Shown here one piece after another: positions 63,501 through 64,000 of a stretch of DNA of 64,000 bases. Made by a program: the position numbers and the translations under genes. The notes under the pieces were generated by a model, which saw nothing but the letters and a program-made list of their open reading frames with translations, did no database searches and was not told where the DNA came from. The stretch spans positions 2,790,001-2,854,000 of the forward strand of contig CAWJSE010000002.1 in the NCBI GenBank assembly GCA_963845445.1, in the 5' to 3' direction. The first letter of the stretch is position 1; each line of letters opens with the position of its first letter. Origin of the DNA: JABDBL01 sp963845445. GTDB lineage: Bacteria > Cyanobacteriota > Vampirovibrionia > Obscuribacterales > Obscuribacteraceae.

Positions 63501-64000
63501 CTAATAAGCGGCCCGGCATAATCGTTTCTGCTGCCTGTTTTAAAGGTCTTATTGCCTCTGTCGAATGACTAACAACCAGTATCCTCTCTGGACTAACACC
63601 TTGCCCGAGCAAAAAGGCTACTCGCTGAGCTATGCACATGGATTTCCCTGTACCCGCACCACCTACGATGGCAGCCGGTCCAGCAGAATGTGTTATGGCA
63701 GCATGCTCGTCACGATCCTGTACTGGCAGATTTAAACTACTAGTGAGCATCGGCAAATTTATAAAACGCCCCACGCTCGACTTTTTATTGTTGTTTCTCT
63801 GAATCTCTTCAATAGCATCTACGCAACTATCCAAAGAGCCACCTAGCTCCTTTGCACTAATTCGCAGGACTTGCCATCCGGCACTAATGAGCGCTTTGTC
63901 TCGCTTTGTCTGCTTGCCGAACAATCCTGTTGCTTCTTTGCTTATCAAACCAAAGCGATGGATAAAATCACATTCTATATTCAGTTTGATTTTGGCTGTC
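60598..64000 (-). CDS. UvrD/PcrA-like SF1 helicase with nuclease-like N-terminus, hexapeptide repeats and zinc ribbons (5' end beyond window)
   Basis: At least 1130 residues; the frame stays open to the window edge, so the start is missing. N-terminal IECDFIHRFGL then KQTKRDKALISAGWQVLRIS looks like the end of a restriction-endonuclease-fold (DUF559/VSR-like) domain. The helicase follows: Walker A GGAGTGKS, motif II HIIVDEHQD, NWRAHPQ, and RLFYVALSRARELLIL (motif VI). Residues after about 750 are a long acidic Glu/Pro/Val tail. Then come ten EEQTKN/EEQIKN hexapeptides, and two zinc ribbons, CANCHAALEPKARFCGECGA and CKSCNQTISAFEKFCGECGA. SF1 helicases act in DNA repair or defence; this architecture is unusual. 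Confidence 0.87.
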   Translation of the reverse strand, partial: TAKIKLNIECDFIHRFGLISKEATGLFGKQTKRDKALISAGWQVLRISAKELGGSLDSCVDAIEEIQRNNNKKSSVGRFINLPMLTSSLNLPVQDRDEHAAITHSAGPAAIVGGAGTGKSMCIAQRVAFLLGQGVSPERILVVSHSTEAIRPLKQAAETIMPGRLLEKVNFYGWQDLGLRILKENVLAIKRKLPLKIESSPQKILQKLIAKYTKEADQTALELLGHPDETAVSLAIAAFKAKMISAQGARDIARNERDLLIAKVYAAYEDQLQKANKIDKDDMVSLAAQLLGQESDLRARYENLFEHIIVDEHQDATMAIDFLARVLACPNDNIIFVGNPDESIYETEGAVPSLLAETSLRIPNTSCYLLRHNWRAHPQITKHLEQFIGHSDIVGDAKAHLAKSTITGWGEVQTQAIIGPFQFQNEEIQINWLMEKIEELLSQGRKPEEIAIVCRSKEQVNELEALLAPEGLVVSTNESDSNALPDEESDVLTFLKLVADPDGPKAREYFERVCQLRFKGVNPKLSVTISDVAESFNVSYLKAVEFYSEAAADPLSNQLEQLVKRIRSMHRDKLSPYEIINLLKRPQWLGDYYKSVKVPPRVVYEPLKVMNQVQEEARTYKSVVEFLKNYNPAKVTHSEIALGNKSLNLLTVPEAKGREFQVVFVPDLVVGKYPNEEQINQAEEARLFYVALSRARELLILSCPKTIKNQLTLPSPYLALAGLEVVSSGLDEEYFKQKRAAAVREDLIALRESRAAIAETAPMQGPVAKEEIIAVEEPVIEVEVIAEEELIVNQEPTVAQEPIIETELITVPEPIARQDDIVEEELVVKEDSIAEPKHRIEREAVVKVDIVELEPTVGRELIAEEPFARSEQKAQPEFITIGQISEPPPVLKTKPPFKKELIVKPEQDTEQENLVKQEPAAKQSPAVKQTPVRKSKEGKGLQGQASEHKQSKELPAAKSTNLFGLIKDESKDEVIEEFATPIEAKGKSDFREAVRKARQAQLEEQTKNEEQTKNEEQTKNEEQTKNEEQIKNEEQTKNEEQIKNEEQTKNEEQIKNEEQTTLKKDTEIAVPINKTQPKEESKCANCHAALEPKARFCGECGAVQSGASKIVCKSCNQTISAFEKFCGECGAPQ
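60822..60994 (-). repeat. 18-bp coding tandem repeat in the helicase gene
   Basis: About ten units coding EEQTKN or EEQIKN; the plus strand reads TTCTTCGTTTTT(T)GTTTG-like units. The two variants alternate in the first half, indicating expansion by slippage of larger units. Confidence 0.85.

Overview
The window looks like chromosomal DNA of a low-GC bacterium, most likely a non-photosynthetic cyanobacterial relative (Melainabacteria/Vampirovibrionia, Obscuribacter-like). This is inferred from a Ycf45-type AAA-R3H ATPase, a ClpC-type unfoldase, an MqnC (futalosine-route menaquinone) enzyme, fatty-acid oxidation genes, a DUF1800/DUF1501 pair and a class A RNase P RNA. No rRNA or species marker is present, so the assignment is tentative.

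Layout. 0-12 kb: broken HEPN gene, Thr/Ser dehydratase, clpC, a thiolase/FadJ beta-oxidation operon preceded by a small coupled ORF, and a frameshifted metE. 12-21 kb: an envelope protein of unknown role, a GC-rich uronate-dehydrogenase/GNAT block, then HipBA, a RES/Xre pair, a broken gluzincin protease, a HAD phosphatase and a CopG-type toxin-antitoxin pair. 21-30 kb: lysophospholipid acyltransferase, ArnT-like glycosyltransferase, DUF1800/DUF1501, an esterase and a GNAT protein. 30-37 kb: a GC-rich accessory island of small, often GNAT-like genes, split by a 1.5-kb IS256-family element. 37-46 kb: two GNAT proteins (one with a DUF1778 antitoxin), PLP decarboxylase, AAA-R3H ATPase, folC (frameshifted), Phd/VapC and mqnC. 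46-56 kb: a GC-rich operon of three small proteins, a PQQ-type propeller, HU, a Gly-rich repeat protein, trmD, a cloverleaf-like RNA candidate, a BrnT-like pair, a GC-rich block with two tRNA-like elements and a HisG-like gene, and an AbiEii-like pair. 56-64 kb: prolyl iminopeptidase, rnpB, a group IIC intron inserted exactly behind a terminator stem, and a large SF1 helicase with an N-terminal nuclease-like segment, hexapeptide repeats and two zinc ribbons.

Three themes stand out. First, GC-rich blocks alternate with AT-rich housekeeping DNA at about seven places. They carry short genes with very strong ribosome-binding sites, often followed by stem-loops, and look like acquired cassettes. 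Second, there are about eight toxin-antitoxin-like modules. Third, at least eight otherwise well-conserved genes carry single-base frameshifts, mostly in homopolymers. Consensus error from long-read assembly must therefore be excluded before calling them pseudogenes.
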